Source: Nomia melanderi
Taxonomy: Eukaryota; Arthropoda; Insecta; Hymenoptera; Halictidae
DNA: 64,000 nt
Reading direction: 5' to 3'
NCBI RefSeq assembly: GCF_051020985.1
Contig: NC_135000.1
Location: 6,779,001-6,843,000 of the forward strand
The position numbers and the translations under genes were made by a program. Positions 33,510-45,160 of the stretch are shown in pieces; position 1 is the stretch's first letter; each line of letters begins with the position of its first letter. Under the pieces are notes generated by a model that was not told where the DNA came from, made no database searches, and saw only the letters and a program-made list of their open reading frames with translations.

Positions 33510-33860
33510 ATTTATCTAGATTCTGACGTAATTTTAGAGTGGACATATTGAACGTTTTGTATTTGAAATATAACAGCTATGATTTTCCAAACATTCAACT
33601 CTTTTACTGAACCTATATGTCCAGTTTTCAGTACGATAAAATCCCATGGAGCCCTGGGTTGAGAGCCACTGTCTAGGAGTCTCGTTCTCAGGAACTCCCG
33701 GTATGGTGGGAGCAATGTTTTCAGATCGGTCAGTAGTGTCAAGGGAAAGCGCCTATAATGCAATCCAGGGGCGTACTGTCGTTCGAGAAAACATCCGCCC
33801 AACACCGAGGCTGCGCTAGTGATGTGCTCGAGTGGCTCGAAAACAGAGACACAAGTGTAG
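33510..33860. other. Mixed block with an hAT-like terminus on the minus strand
   Basis: Read on the minus strand, CAGTGGCTCTCAACCCAGG starts at 33671, resembling the CAGTGGTTCTCAACC start of hAT elements. The 97-codon minus frame (33512-33805) spans it and shows no transposase motif I can recognise. No opposite end or target duplication was found. Confidence 0.3.
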
Positions 33861-33900
33861 TCATCGCGAAGGTCACAGATCTTGCAATTTAGATCTTTAA

Positions 33901-34243
33901 CACTACAACTACCAAACAGTTAACCCCTTGCTTTACAATATCGTGAGAGACTCATGGTGAACATAAACAGAATTGAACAAACATCAATACTACTCAACTC
34001 CTTTGAATTCAAATGAAATATTCTTTTGTTACCAATTATTCAACCGTAGTATTTCTCATTTCCATTAAGTTCACTGATAAAGTTGTACTGGTCACAATTG
34101 AAAAACAAATCATAGGTCAAACGGTTAAGCGGATGCTTCTATCACTTTCAAACTGTTTTTCTAATATCAAAAGTTTAGATCTATCACAAACTGACAAAAT
34201 ATCCTTAAGAATACAGTGAAACCTGAGCGATAAATGCAAAGTG
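33901..34243 (+). mobile_element. Family F2 left end with nested family D
   Basis: CACTACAACTACCAAACAG follows TTAA 33897-33900 and is cut at TTAA 33920-33923 by the D copy. The right boundary is uncertain: AAATGCAAAGTG before TTAA at 34244-34247 looks more like a family A end than an F2 end. Confidence 0.45.
33924..34125 (-). mobile_element. Family D TTAA MITE, reversed, nested in F2
   Basis: TTAA at 33920-33923 and 34126-34129. The left end is CCCCTTGCTTTACAATA followed by GAGAGACTCATGG, the reverse of the D right end. The right end ATCATAGGTCAAACGG inverts to CCGTTTGACCTATGAT. 202 bp. Confidence 0.8.
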
Positions 34244-34319
34244 TTAAAAACAATTCCTGATAATCGTTCCTCCTCTCAAAAAACTAATCGAACTCAACGA
34301 TCAAAGATCAACACCCCCT

Positions 34320-34960
34320 CGAACCCATCGCTAGCAAGTTTTGCCTACAACACAGCGCGCACTCGGTCACTCGCACTGTCCAGAGCGGCGTGCATCGAGC
34401 GGCTCGGCCGCGCGTGTTGTGTACAGGCAGAGAAGAGACAGACGGACAGACGAAGCAGTACACGAACCGGCGAGAAGGAACGGAGGAGGAGTCGCGAGAG
34501 AGGAAGGGAAAGAGGAAGACAGACAGAGGGACAGACAGAGAGAGAGAAGGTTAGCTTGCGGCTGTATATGTGGGCTAAAAATGATACGCTGGCTGAGGTG
34601 ACGTCATGCGAAGTTAGCCCGTCTGCCGACGACTGCACTGGCTGCAGCTTCGCAGTTGTTACTCCCGGCGGCGGTTCCCTCTCGCGCGAGCGCGCGGACT
34701 CCAATGTCGCCCCGGATCCTCTTCCTCAGGGGTTCTTTATGCGCGACCGCCAAGATCGATCACCCGGTACCATTTCGGAAATCACGCCCCTCGGCCAGCG
34801 TCGATCCCCTCGCTCGGCCACGAAGAGATGCGACTGGCCCCAAGGTCGAATTCTTTAGCGTACACTCATGAACAACTTTTTCACACGCGCCGCATGACCT
34901 CGTCGATGTTTCCGAGCCGCCTACGACGCCCTTCCGACGCGTCGCGCGGTGATCTTGCTC
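34320..34960. other. GC-rich, CpG-dense island with an AGAC/GAGA-rich tract
   Basis: The 205-codon + frame (34241-34858) reads as Arg/Glu-rich low complexity in the middle and overlaps a 119-codon minus frame. The AGACAGAC...GAGAGAG tract (34430-34550) next to CpG-rich DNA is the kind of sequence seen in insect 5' untranslated regions and promoters. The left flank is A/C-rich; the right flank is a G/T-rich array. Candidate promoter region, direction uncertain. Confidence 0.45.
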
Positions 34961-35510
34961 CGGTGGTGTTGCTGCGGAACTGGAATCGCGGATACTTTCG
35001 GTTTCTGCGGGATGGGGTTGTTGATATTGATGATTTTTGTGAGGAATGTGGAGAATAGAGGAATAGGGAACGTTATTATTGATTTGGTATTTTGTTGCGA
35101 TAGTTTTCTACTTTGTTATGAAGCTTCAATGCTCCGGTCGAGTTGGTTCGGAACTGGAATCGCGGATAATTTTGATTTCTGTGGGCTGGGGTTGTTGATA
35201 TTGGTGATTTTTGTGGAATGTGGAGAATAGAGGAATAGGGAGCGTTATTATTGTTTTGGCATTTTGTTGCGATGGTTTTCTACTTTGTTATGTAGCGTTG
35301 ATACTCCGGTTGAGTTGGTTCGGAACTGGAATCGCGGGTAATTTTGATTTCTGCGGGTTGGGGTTGTTAATATTGTTGATTTCTGTAAGTGGTCTTATTG
35401 TTTAGTATTAGAAGAACCCTTCCGTGTTTTGGTATCTTCCTACGATGTTTATCTGCCTTGGTATGTAGCGTTAATGCTCCGGTCGTGTTGGTTCGGAACA
35501 AACCTACCTC
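34960..35510. repeat. Tandem array, about 3.5 units of 163-182 bp
   Basis: CGGAACTGGAATCGCGG or a shortened form recurs with GAAC at 34977, 35151, 35333 and 35496. Units also share GGGGTTGTTRATATTG, GTGGAGAATAGAGGAATAGG and TACTTTGTTATG. The + strand is strongly G/T-rich. Open + frames across the array are repeat artefacts. Confidence 0.92.
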
Positions 35511-36230
35511 TGGCTACCCCAGAACATAGCAGCATACGTGATACACATAAACACACTGTACTTCTGCAAGCTTTCCCCTATACTTTAAAACTTGCAACGA
35601 GTAATTTACATTTGCTTGATGCTCCCGGAGTCGACATAAACAAATTCCGGCATAATGTCCGTCGATACGAGCGAATGCCCACGGATTTCTCCGTAAAACG
35701 TCCGCGCACCGTGCTCGATCGGCGAGCCATTATTATCAAACGAGTGTTAAAAATGAGCCGAGATGTGTTATGCAGCTGGCTGAAAGGGGTACATTATTCA
35801 TTTGATCTCTCCGGCAGCCTTGACGCGGCACGCAGTCAGCTGATGTGCCGATCAACTCTGATATTCATGGTGCCACTGGAGCAGAATTTATATTCCACCG
35901 ACAGATCCAGCGAAACGTACTGGTTAAATGAGAAGGGAACTGAACGAAGTTCCGCGTACGAGGTACCTAAATGCGTCGAGATCCATCAACGTGACGGGTT
36001 TAGTTTATGCTACATTCCATTTATGAAAAAGTAATTCGTCAAGTGTTAAACCCACGGTATGCTACTTCGATAGCAGTTTCCATTTATCATTCGAAACTAA
36101 TGAAACACTATCTATCCTCGAAAGTTTAGAATGTCGAATTTTATAATTTACAGTATTCAATTTAAAATATTCGATATTGAATTCCAACGAGATTCAAAAG
36201 ATTAACAAATAAAACGTTTTTTAAATACGA
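35510..36230. other. Mixed then AT-rich gap
   Basis: The + frame 35429-36034 starts in the array and continues through mixed sequence without any recognised domain. It is probably chance; I would not call it a gene. Confidence 0.4.
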
Positions 36231-36236
36231 TATTAA

Positions 36237-36452
36237 CACTAACTGTACCGAGTCAAATGACTGGATTTAAAATTCTAGGTTTTTTTCGTATATGTAATTT
36301 TAATATCAATTCCTGTATTGTCCGATTGCTCGGTTTTTCAATTCTTGCCTTTCCTTTTGTTTCTATTACGAAACTGTTATCGTCTAACTTATTTATCTTT
36401 ATTTTACAGCCAGTTGATTGATTACTGCAGAAAAGTGCCGATACGATTAGTG
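36237..36452 (+). mobile_element. F2-like TTAA MITE
   Basis: TTAA at 36233-36236 and 36453-36456. Ends are CACTAACTGTACCGAGTC and, inverted, CACTAATCGTATCGGCAC. 216 bp, non-coding. Confidence 0.7.
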
Positions 36453-36459
36453 TTAATTG

Positions 36460-37170
36460 ACATGATACAAACAGTTACATTTCCAATGCCAATTCCAATG
36501 TTTAACAGAGCCTTTATCACACAGAATATCACGTTTCCAATTTCCACCAAAACAAAGATTGCCCATCGCGTTATCTAATTCCAGTGCTAACGCAGTGATT
36601 GAATACTGAATTCCAACAGAATTCAAAGGATTAACAAATAAAGCCTCTAAATACCACATTAACTAACACGGTACAAACATTTACATCTCAAATTTCCCCC
36701 GAAACAAAGGTTGCCCATCGCGTTATCCAATTCTAGTGCTAACGCCACTAATTTTTATAGTATCTCTAGTGAAAATGAAAAATGCTATAACATTCCTTCG
36801 ATCTTTTATTTTCCTTCTCAGTACAAAATTCGGATGTGTGGAAAATCTAATAATTTTAGCGTAGTTTCTTTGATTCATTAAAATATTCAATATCATAACT
36901 GATGCGATATTGGAGCCTACAAAGTTCAAAGGGTTAACTAACACGGTACAGTTACATCTCAAATTTCCCCGGAAATAAAGATTGCCCATCGCGTTATACA
37001 ATTCTGGTGCTAGCGCAGTGATTGAATATTGAATTCCAACAAAATTCAAAAGCTTAACAAATACAGCTTCTAAATACCACATTGACTAACACGGTACAAA
37101 CAGTTACATCTCAAATTTCCCCGGAAACAAAGATTGCCCATTTCTCTCTCCCCTCTCGTTATCCAATTCT
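36460..37170. repeat. Diverged direct repeats related to family C
   Basis: ATTGCCCATCGCGTTAT, AATTCYRGTGCTAACGC and AATACCACATTRACTAACAC recur at about 36555-36660, 36700-36745, 36960-37020 and 37070-37170. Several units end in TTCAAAGGATTAAC or a close variant, resembling the family C terminus inverted. One unit is interrupted by a clearer family C copy (36745-36933). Confidence 0.7.
36745..36933 (-). mobile_element. Family C TTAA MITE, reversed and truncated
   Basis: Read on the minus strand it starts CCCTTTGAACTTTGTAGGCTCC-like next to TTAA 36934-36937 and ends in TATAAAAATTAGTGGCG, lacking the last 40 bp or so. It shares GCTATAACATT and GAAAATGAAAAATG (inverted) with other C copies. Confidence 0.7.
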
Positions 37171-37760
37171 AGTGCCTCGCGCGGCCCTACCCTAGGATCA
37201 CGTGGCGCGTGGCAGACTGAGAGCCACTGACCTAACCTCTTTAGAATCCCGGCGATCGGCGAGGACGCGGTGGTAAACGTTCGCACATTCTGCATCGGTA
37301 AATAAAACTGTCCCGAGAAGTCTGGTTTAGCGCCAAGCCGGTAACTTGATGAAGACATTCACGCCGCGGCGAGACGGATTCGACACGCTGCGAGAGCGGG
37401 CAGCGTCGATCCGCGTCGCGGGCGGCGGCCGAATGTTCCGGCGTCGAATTAATGGACACCCGTAAATTCTTCAGGACTGCGGCCATCCCCAGCGCCACAG
37501 GGCCAGCCGGTTGGCAATGTCATCGATAAATCTCATTAACGTCCCGAACGGTCGGAAATAGCGGTCGTTCGTGATCTCGCCGGGCAATTAGGACCGGCCC
37601 GCGGAGGAGACGGTGTTAACCGTAACTGCGGGCTCGTCTTGGCAATGATTTATCGGTGGACAACGGCTGACAGTTGCGTCGTTCGACAACCAACTCGAAT
37701 TATCGATTCTCGGCCGTCGTATTTATAGAATATTTATTCAGAGAAATTTCAGGAAGGGCT
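37170..37760. other. GC-rich, CpG-dense island
   Basis: CpG-rich through about 37700, with short minus-strand frames and no domain. It contains GATTTATCG and AATTATCG words of the kind bound by developmental factors, though such short words are common by chance. A/C-rich DNA lies left and G/T-rich DNA right. Confidence 0.4.
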
Positions 37761-37769
37761 CCTCGAATT

Positions 37770-39240
37770 TGCTTGTCCGATCGTTGACAGTTGTGACAGG
37801 ATAAGTTAGGTTATGTTACTGTCTAGTTACTTTCAGCTAGGAATACATAGAGACTTGCTGCGATACAGATATTGATGAATTGTTAATGGCTTCGGGAAGT
37901 TTTAAGTGCAAGTTGAACATCGAGCATGGTTATGCAGCAAGTCTGATGGGTTATAAAGCGGACTGGAGATTTGGCAGCAGATGCGGCTATTTAGGTTAGG
38001 TCACTGACTAGTATTTCAATTGTTTTCTGAATTTCTGAAGACACGCGACGTCACTGCAGATGAAATCGTCTGCTTTTGAATAATAATGTACTTATGGATG
38101 GTGATATATACGAATATATCACTGACTCTCTTTTTCTCGCTATGGAAAATGAACATAATCTAAAAAAGGTTAAAGTGAGATTCGATGGAAATAGTCCGCG
38201 AGTCGTTCATTATGCGTGAACTAGCCGAATAACGCAACAGAGAAGACGTTTTGCCAGGAATGGAGGAAATCGACGCTAATTCCCGCTACTCCGGCTAATC
38301 TAGTGACCCCCAGAGACCGAGTCAGCCAGAAATACCTGGCACCTAGCCGACACTTGCGTAAGCAGACCGCCGAGCAAATAGTTATTGACCTTTATTGCGA
38401 CTAGGCTCTCTGGCCAGTGGAGATCGAGAGTCTTTTCAACTCGGAAATCTCTGTTCCCACGAATTTTATTTCGAAATTCATCGATACGAAAATATCCCTA
38501 GATGAAGGAAGATCTTGTGGCCACTCGACGTTTTCTGGATCTCTTGTTCTTTCTCAGTGTTCACCGAAACTGATCAGTTTCGAAGTATTTTACTTGTCTC
38601 GAATCTTTAATAATTCTCTAGATCCTTTTCTTCGGTAATTCCCTATGTCAATTCAAAATTGTCTTAATTATCTAACCAGTCGATCCTCCAATCTCAATGT
38701 TCACTGCAATTGCTCAGTTGTGAGGTATTTCGTTTGGCTTGAATCTTGAATAATTCCCTAGGGAAGATTCTCAAGGAAGTCTGAAGGCGTACTTTCAGTC
38801 CCACCACTAGAAAATTCATACTCAAGCTTGAAATTCTCTAGCTTCCCCAGAAACCTTTCAGTCTAAAAAGGAGTCAATCCACAGTCTTTAAAAGTGGACT
38901 CTTTCTATCACTTTTTCATCGTACTTCACTGGAAGCATCGCTCTCATTCATCTCTCAAACGTTCCTCGGCCTCTGTGAGCTGCCCGTGCTACCCTGCTCC
39001 ACTTTCAATCCTTCCGAATTCGATTCCGTGAGCTTTTCATCGGCGAGTTTGCATAAATCATCATCTTCTGGATCCGGGATTGAACTCGGATAAGCATTTA
39101 ATCGTGTTTGGATTGGCGTAATATGGAGCAAGGTATGGTTGGATCTTAATCGATGTTGGAAATAATTAATCAGTATTTGTTGCAATTGATGGATCAATGA
39201 TATTAAATTTACTGTCGTTGCTAATTACAGTTTCAGTGTT
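37770..39240. other. Gene-free stretch
   Basis: The left half is G/T-rich on the + strand, the right half mixed to AT-rich. Short frames at 38417-38638 (+) and 38955-39197 (-) have no domain. No repeats of note. Confidence 0.45.
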
Positions 39241-39245
39241 CATTT

Positions 39246-39665
39246 CCAACCTAGGAAAATTGCCTAGCTGGTGTTAATTTCCTATCCATAGAAATTCTCT
39301 AGCTAGTATTATTTTCCAATATAGGAAAATTCCCCGACTAGTATTAATTTCCTATCTACAGACATTCTCTAGCTAGTACTAATTTCCAACATAGAAAAAT
39401 TCCTTAACTAGTGTCAATTACCAACGTAGGATAATCCCCCAGCTGGTGTTAATTTCCTAGCCACAAAAATTCTCTAGCTAGTATAAATTTCCAACATAAG
39501 AAAATTCCCCAGCTAGTGTCAATTTCCAGCAAACAACAATCTCCTAACTAGTGTTAATTTCCTACCCACAAATATTCTCTAGCTGGTATTAATTCCCAAC
39601 ATAGGGGAACTCCCCGGTTAGCGTCAGTTCCCGACACACGAAAATTCCCTAGCCAATAATTCCCA
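39246..39665. repeat. Indel-free 35-bp minisatellite, 12 units in alternating types
   Basis: The CC after each TT/TTT step falls at 39246, 39281, 39316, 39351 and on to 39631, exactly every 35 bp. Units follow TTTCCWAYMYAYARRAATTC then a CTAGCTAGT core. The first four units alternate two types (CCAAC/AAAATTGCC or CCCC versus CCTAT/GAAATTCTCT), giving a 70-bp super-unit, partly lost later. No indels despite many substitutions. GC and CpG content rise after it. Confidence 0.95.
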
Positions 39666-40165
39666 TCAGTTAATACCGGGAAACGAATAGTTGCGGTCGA
39701 TTTTACGTAAGATTTGGCACGGTCCGGCGGCGTTCGAGAAATTAAAGGGGTCTAGGGATTTATCGCGTGCCGTCGAAATCTCACGCGAGGGGCAGGGGGC
39801 CAGCGGGCGGAGCACGTTTACCGAGAAACGGTCGGTCAAAACACTCTTCGCGAAATTGGGACGCGTGCCTATTTTTCGGCGGGTGACGCAATCAGTATGC
39901 ACCGCGGGTGCATCTTGCCCGGACGGATGCTTTCCGCTCGATCAGTAGCACAGCGGACCGGGTCAAGCCGGCGAACATTTAATTTTATCGTGTCCGGCCA
40001 CCCTGTACGCGCGAGTTCCGCTGATGGGTTCAAATAAACTGTTCGGACGAGAAACGGCCGGAGAAAAGAAACCTCTGCAATCGCAGAAAGAATCTTCTCG
40101 GAACACCGTTCTGCCGGGCAATATCGATCAGAATTATTAATCGTCCGATTAATTCGATTCATTCA
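39666..40165. other. GC-rich, CpG-dense island
   Basis: Frames of 78-97 codons on both strands overlap and lack domains. Candidate regulatory block. Confidence 0.4.
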
Positions 40166-40720
40166 CTTGCTGGAATATTCTTGTTGCATTCCTACCACTG
40201 GAAATGGAGAAATAAATGTCTAGTATAATTATTCACAGTATCATAATTACACCATCTACAAGTTTTAGTACTACCCCTATGTCCTTGAATAATTGATTAA
40301 AGATCCATGCTAAATTAATTTAATGAGATAACATTGATGTAGGATTTATAGTAGAAAACTAGAAACTCGCGATTGAATTGGAATTTTACGTGATTTAGGA
40401 TGAAAAGATTGAAACCTCGTCATAATTAATAGATTTATTTAAGTTTCCCCAATTGGTGTAATCCTTCTTTCTTAGGTGTAATTTAAGGGAATATGAAATT
40501 TCAGGAAATCTAGAATAATTTTGCCCACACAGGGAAATTTAAGACAGGTGTAATTTAATTATCCTACGTTTCTATGTTGCACCAATATTCCAAGTTTCGC
40601 TAAATTGGACCAAATTATTCTAGATTTCCTAAAATTTTCTAAGATTGTATCGGATTAGCATATATTTCCTGAAATTTCCCTAGATTCAACCGAGCTAATT
40701 CGAAGCAGAAAAAGAAGAAG
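40165..40720. other. AT-rich gap
   Basis: Short words such as TTTCCCTAGATT and CTAGATTTCCT recur loosely near 40500-40690; otherwise nothing supported. Confidence 0.5.
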
Positions 40721-41040
40721 TCCGGTAAATGTGCCAAGGAAAGGTGTCGTGCAAATTCACGACGTCTCGTTGCATTTCGCCGCGAAACGAGCGGATACCG
40801 TTGACCCGGCCGGCCGTGAGAGACGATGTTGCAAGCGGGGAATTAAATTTACGCGAGGCCGCGAGCGCGCCTCACCTCCGGCCAGTGAAAACAATCCGTC
40901 GCGGATCTGTTCAAACAATCCCGAACGGTTTCGTTTCCACTCATATTTCGACGACGAACGTTCTACGCATCGCGTCGAACTTCACTTCCTCCTTTCTTCG
41001 AAAATCTCACTGAACGTACGATCCTAACCTAAGATTTCCT
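40720..41040. other. GC-rich block
   Basis: Two overlapping + frames (94 and 98 codons) in different phases, no domain; CpG-rich at 40780-40990. Confidence 0.35.
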
Positions 41041-41144
41041 AGGGGCACAATCCTAGTGACAATACTGTTAAGAATACTTCTCTGGGGAATAATAATCTGA
41101 AACGCGACAAGATGGAGATTTAAAGAAAATTTAATACTCTTCAA

Positions 41145-41630
41145 AAATCAGTAGAAATGTAAGAAAATCTCTGGTAAGGGAAATATAGTACAAGTCTCTT
41201 TTTAATTTAGACGTTGCTATTCAAGGGTAGAATTTTGTATAAATATTTGTTAATAAAATTCTAACTTTTTAAAAAATTTACAGCATCACAGTGATCACTA
41301 GGAATATAAGAAAATTCCTGGCAAGAGAAATATAGTTCCAAGTCTCTTTTTAATTTAGACACTACAATCCAAGGGTAGAATTTTGTATAAATATTTTTTA
41401 ATAAAATTCTAACTTTTCTAACAAATTGACAGCACCACAATGAAAACTAGAAATATAAGAAAATCTCCAGTAAAATAAATATAGTTCCAAGTCTCTTTTT
41501 AATTTAGATATTACGATGCAAGGGTAGAAATTTGTATAAATATTTCTAAATAAAATTCTAACTTTTCCAAAAAATTGACAGCACCAAAATGATCACTAGA
41601 AATATAAGAGAATCCCTAGCAGCGGGTATA
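41145..41630. repeat. Tandem array, 148-149-bp unit, about 3.3 copies
   Basis: CAAGTCTCTTTTTAATTTAG begins at 41191, 41339 and 41488. Units share GGGTAGAATTTTGTATAAAT, AATAAAATTCTAACTTTT and ACAGCAYCA. Confidence 0.93.
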
Positions 41631-41639
41631 TAATTCCAT

Positions 41640-42150
41640 GTTTTTCTTCTAGAAACTACTCCGAGGTTTCACGTTTGCATAAACGTTCGTGGGGTAATAA
41701 TAACCCTAATTAAAGTCCAGGCATAATTTTAGGGGATTATTCCGTCGTATCAAGTAATTCCCCTAGACCTGGGAAGCACGAACCCCGACGTTTTACGGCG
41801 AGGAAAGAACGTCGCGTTTTAAAAGGATCTCGGCGAGCGGGTTTTAATCCCTTCGGCAAAGATCTGCTAGCAAATGCTTCGGTGGCCTGGTTAAAAATGC
41901 ATTTCTGTACGAGAAGGGCTTCCCCGTCCCAGAAGGGGGATACCCGTACACGGACAGAGCCAATGGGCGGGGGTCGGTAACACAGGGAGCCCGGCGACTT
42001 CGGTCGGTCAAGCAGACTGGAATCGTGCCTTTAAATCCTTGAACATCGAGACGCCAACCGAAAAAAGAAAACGAAACTGCTGGCATTGGCTCGGTAATCA
42101 CGGGTCACCGGGTCATCCCCTTCCTACGGCGCGTTTCCCCTAGACCGGAG
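41640..42150. other. GC-rich, CpG-containing block
   Basis: An 85-codon minus frame at 41844-42101 and other short frames, no domain. Possible regulatory island. Confidence 0.35.
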
Positions 42151-42275
42151 AACAGACTCTTGGGGATATAATTAGCTCGTGAAAATTCAAATACATTTAT
42201 TCATTCGTTTAGTCATTCGTTAGCTCGATAATGAAATTTATTTTTATAAATTTTCCCGAGCAACGTGATGATTAA

Positions 42276-42482
42276 CCGTTTGCGGACGAAGATTCTTTGA
42301 AATATATAAGAAATCTTCAGCAGATGAAGCTAAATTATCTATCAGTTACTTAAACGATAGGAGAAACAGAAACTATGTGCTGATTTCTTGGTGTTTGAGT
42401 GATTAAATCATTTGTTTGCGACTTAATCTTCGAAACATGAACATTTCATCTTGCCGAAATGTCGACATTCGTCCGCAAAGGT
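42276..42482 (-). mobile_element. Family B TTAA MITE, reversed, uninterrupted
   Basis: TTAA at 42272-42275 and 42483-42486. Ends are CCGTTTGCGGACGAAGAT and, inverted, ACCTTTGCGGACGAATG. 207 bp. It preserves the uninterrupted interior of the B copy at 1428, so it serves as the empty-site reference for the F1 insertion there. The right TTAA is shared with a following family A end. Confidence 0.85.
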
Positions 42483-42486
42483 TTAA

Positions 42487-42600
42487 CCCTTTGCACTCGA
42501 GAGGCGACTCTCAGTCGCCGTTTGATTGAACGAAATTGTTAAATGAAAAATTCAATATGAAATGTTGAAGGTATTAACGCATGAAACAGAAATAAAACAA
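42487..42600 (+). mobile_element. Family A element, left part
   Basis: CCCTTTGCACTCGAGAGGCG immediately follows the TTAA that closes the family B copy, then GACTCTCAGTCGCCG as at 52601. The right terminus is not identified, so the end is approximate. Confidence 0.6.
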
Positions 42601-42764
42601 TTTATAGTTTATGCAAGATGTTCCTTTATGTAGGTTGCAAATAATATTGTTAAACATTTCGTCGGAAAATAATGAATGTCTGTAATGAAAAGTATATCTA
42701 AATTATGAGAGCATTTGTTTGAATTTCTAGTATTCATTGCACTGACGAAGTGGAAGTATTAAGT

Positions 42765-43040
42765 TTCCTAATTTTGGATTTTCAGTGTTTGAATAATTAG
42801 AAAATTAAATTAAAGATAGTTGTATTAGTAGGTTCATTCTAGTGGTAAGATTTGTAAATTAGTATATATTTAAATATACATTTTCAATGCAAAGTATTAA
42901 TTTTTCTAATAATTTCGGATATTTCAATGTGTTTGAACAATTAGAAAATGAAATTAAAGATAGTTGTATTAATAGTTTTATTCTAGTGTTAAGATTTGTA
43001 AATTAGTATATATTTAAATATACATTTCCAATGCAAATGG
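42765..43040. repeat. Direct duplication, unit about 144 bp
   Basis: TTAAAGATAGTTGTATTARTAG and TAAGATTTGTAAATTAGTATATATTT-type blocks occur in both copies (TAAAGA at 42811 and 42955). AT-rich, few substitutions. Confidence 0.9.
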
Positions 43041-43044
43041 CCTT

Positions 43045-44640
43045 CCATGTTATCTATATAGTTAGATTATAAATATAGTTATACTACAACCAGCTTCATA
43101 CAAAATACAAAGGGTACGTGGAACATAAAAGATCGAGAACCCACACTGGCGGCGGGAGATTCAAATGAATTTTTCGCCCGAGTAACAGTTTCACGGGAAA
43201 ATATTAGTTTTTATTGAGCACGGTGCTTTCTAAACGCAGTAAAGTGCAGGCTAGAGGCTCCAGAGAGCTAATGTCAACGACAGAATTAACATGCAGTCGA
43301 AATAACTAGTTTCCGATGCGAGGAACGATGAACCTTTCTCGACAAATGCCAGAATCTCCGTTAAAGCGATCTTTTTTTCACTCCTCCCTGTTTCGCGAAG
43401 AGTAAACACCGTTGGCTAAATATTTTCCTCGCTCGTGTACTCAGTTGCACGCCGAGAGAAAGAGAGAAGAGCAAATAGGTGCAGAACAATCCTGATAATT
43501 TGACGAAACACGGAACCGACGAGGGCACTCGTCATTTTCTAGGGTTTTCTTGCTGTCGCTGGTTTCTCCTTGGAATTAACGAAGCTTACTGTTATTCGTT
43601 TCAAGGGCCTGTCGGCGTTAAGGAGCTCCCACACGACAGAATCAATGTTCGAACGATTTGTTCGCTTTCGAACAGTGTTCACTATAAACACGAATAACAG
43701 AGAATATTAATAACAGTGAATATTGTAAACAATTCTCCACAATGTCTGAGATAGTAATGATTTCATTTAATGAGAAATTCGTTAAGTGATCGGTAGACAG
43801 ATTTCTAACTAATTGCAATGTTATTTCATTGTATCGGTATAACTTCGAATAGAATTATTATTGAATATGAAAGTACGGCTGAATGTTGCTGAAGTGACAG
43901 ATATGTTATTAATTTCTTGGTTCATGAGTTCGTTATTTATTTCGAGTGGTTCGTTGTTAAGAAATTTCGAAAGATCGGCCGAGTTTCGATCGTCGGACTA
44001 GGAAGACCCCTTAAAGACAGGGTACAACAGTGGAGAAATGATTTGTTCGTGGGCGTAATTCGAATACGCGGTAACAAGTACTTCCCCAGTCAATTGATTC
44101 AATTGATATAACCCTGTAATGTCCTGCATTACAAATACGCGGTGAAATTTGTCTTCTCTGCTTCCCCTTTTCTTCTCCGTTTCCCTTTTTCCACGAGAAA
44201 TCGTGGAATTCGACGTCTACCGTCACCGACGCGGAAAAAGTGAACAATGTTACCATCGTTAACAACAAATAAAACATAAAAAATACACGACAAAGAATGG
44301 TACCTTTGGGAATGTTTCGAAGTCATTTTTTCATCGATTTCGAAGCTTAAATAATATGGAGTGAATTATGGTAATTTATTTTTGTACCAGTATTTAGTCT
44401 ACATATTAAAGAATTAATATATCAATATAATACAATATTAATTAATATAATATAATATACCATATACATTAATTTTTCAATACACTTTTCACTTCACATT
44501 ATTTAACAAAGCTCCGAAGCCGAAGAAAAATGGCTTCGAGACATTCCCAAAAGTACCATCCTTAATCATACGATAATCTTACATAAACAAAACATTTCTC
44601 TGATTTAACTACACACCGTTAAACGTCATCCTTTAGCTGC
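43045..44640. other. Gene-free, alternating mixed and AT-rich sequence
   Basis: Moderate GC at 43130-43660, AT-rich thereafter, with a mixed patch at 43970-44240. Small frames at 43479-43697, 43917-44111 (+) and 44011-44326 (-) have no domain. No TTAA pair or array identified. Confidence 0.45.
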
Positions 44641-45160
44641 AAGGTACACGTACAATTTATTAAAGCATCCATATCTCAGTTTCGCGGAAAGTATCATTCT
44701 TCGCGTTTCCCTGGTTTATTTCCTCTATTATTCTGATTTATTGGCAATTACGGCGCGGAGTTCACGGTAAATTTGATTCGTGGCAGTGCGCGGGAGGTGG
44801 ACGCATAAAAATTTGTTGCAATTTCGGAGGTGGCGACGATAAAGCGCGTAAATAACGCGCAAAAATCAACCGTCCTCTCCATTCCGACGGCCATTATTCC
44901 GCTTCCCATTTACATTCGCTGTTTCGCGAAACCGCGGACGAGCTAGACTTGGCCTAGTTTCGAGTTGGACGAACATCGGCCGACTTTGAATTATCGCCGT
45001 GCAACTTTTCGACCTGCGCTTCCCCGCCGCTGCAAGAAAATGACCCCAGGGTACACGGGGTTAGCGGTTCTCAGCTGGAACGAGGGAAAATCATTTCTCC
45101 GATCGACATCGTTATTCGCCGCTACTCTCGTTCGTCTCGACGCGCTATTCTTGAAAAATG
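44640..45160. other. GC-rich, CpG-containing block
   Basis: CpG-rich around 44750-45150, including GCGCGTAAATAACGCGC (44845-44865), a near-palindromic CpG string. The 75-codon + frame has no domain. Confidence 0.4.

Noticed and set aside
33512..33805. Possible hAT transposase fragment on the minus strand
   Set aside because: Only the terminus-like CAGTGGCTCTCAACC is suggestive; the translated sequence has no dimerisation or catalytic motif I can recognise.
34241..34858. 205-codon + frame
   Set aside because: The middle is Arg/Glu low complexity from an AGAC/GAGA tract, it overlaps an equally open minus frame, and no domain is visible.
35429..36034. 201-codon + frame
   Set aside because: It starts inside the 175-bp array, has no recognisable domain and no promoter or splice context.
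39246..39665. CRISPR-like regular repeat
   Set aside because: Units are contiguous at 35 bp with no unique spacers, in a eukaryotic context; it is a minisatellite.
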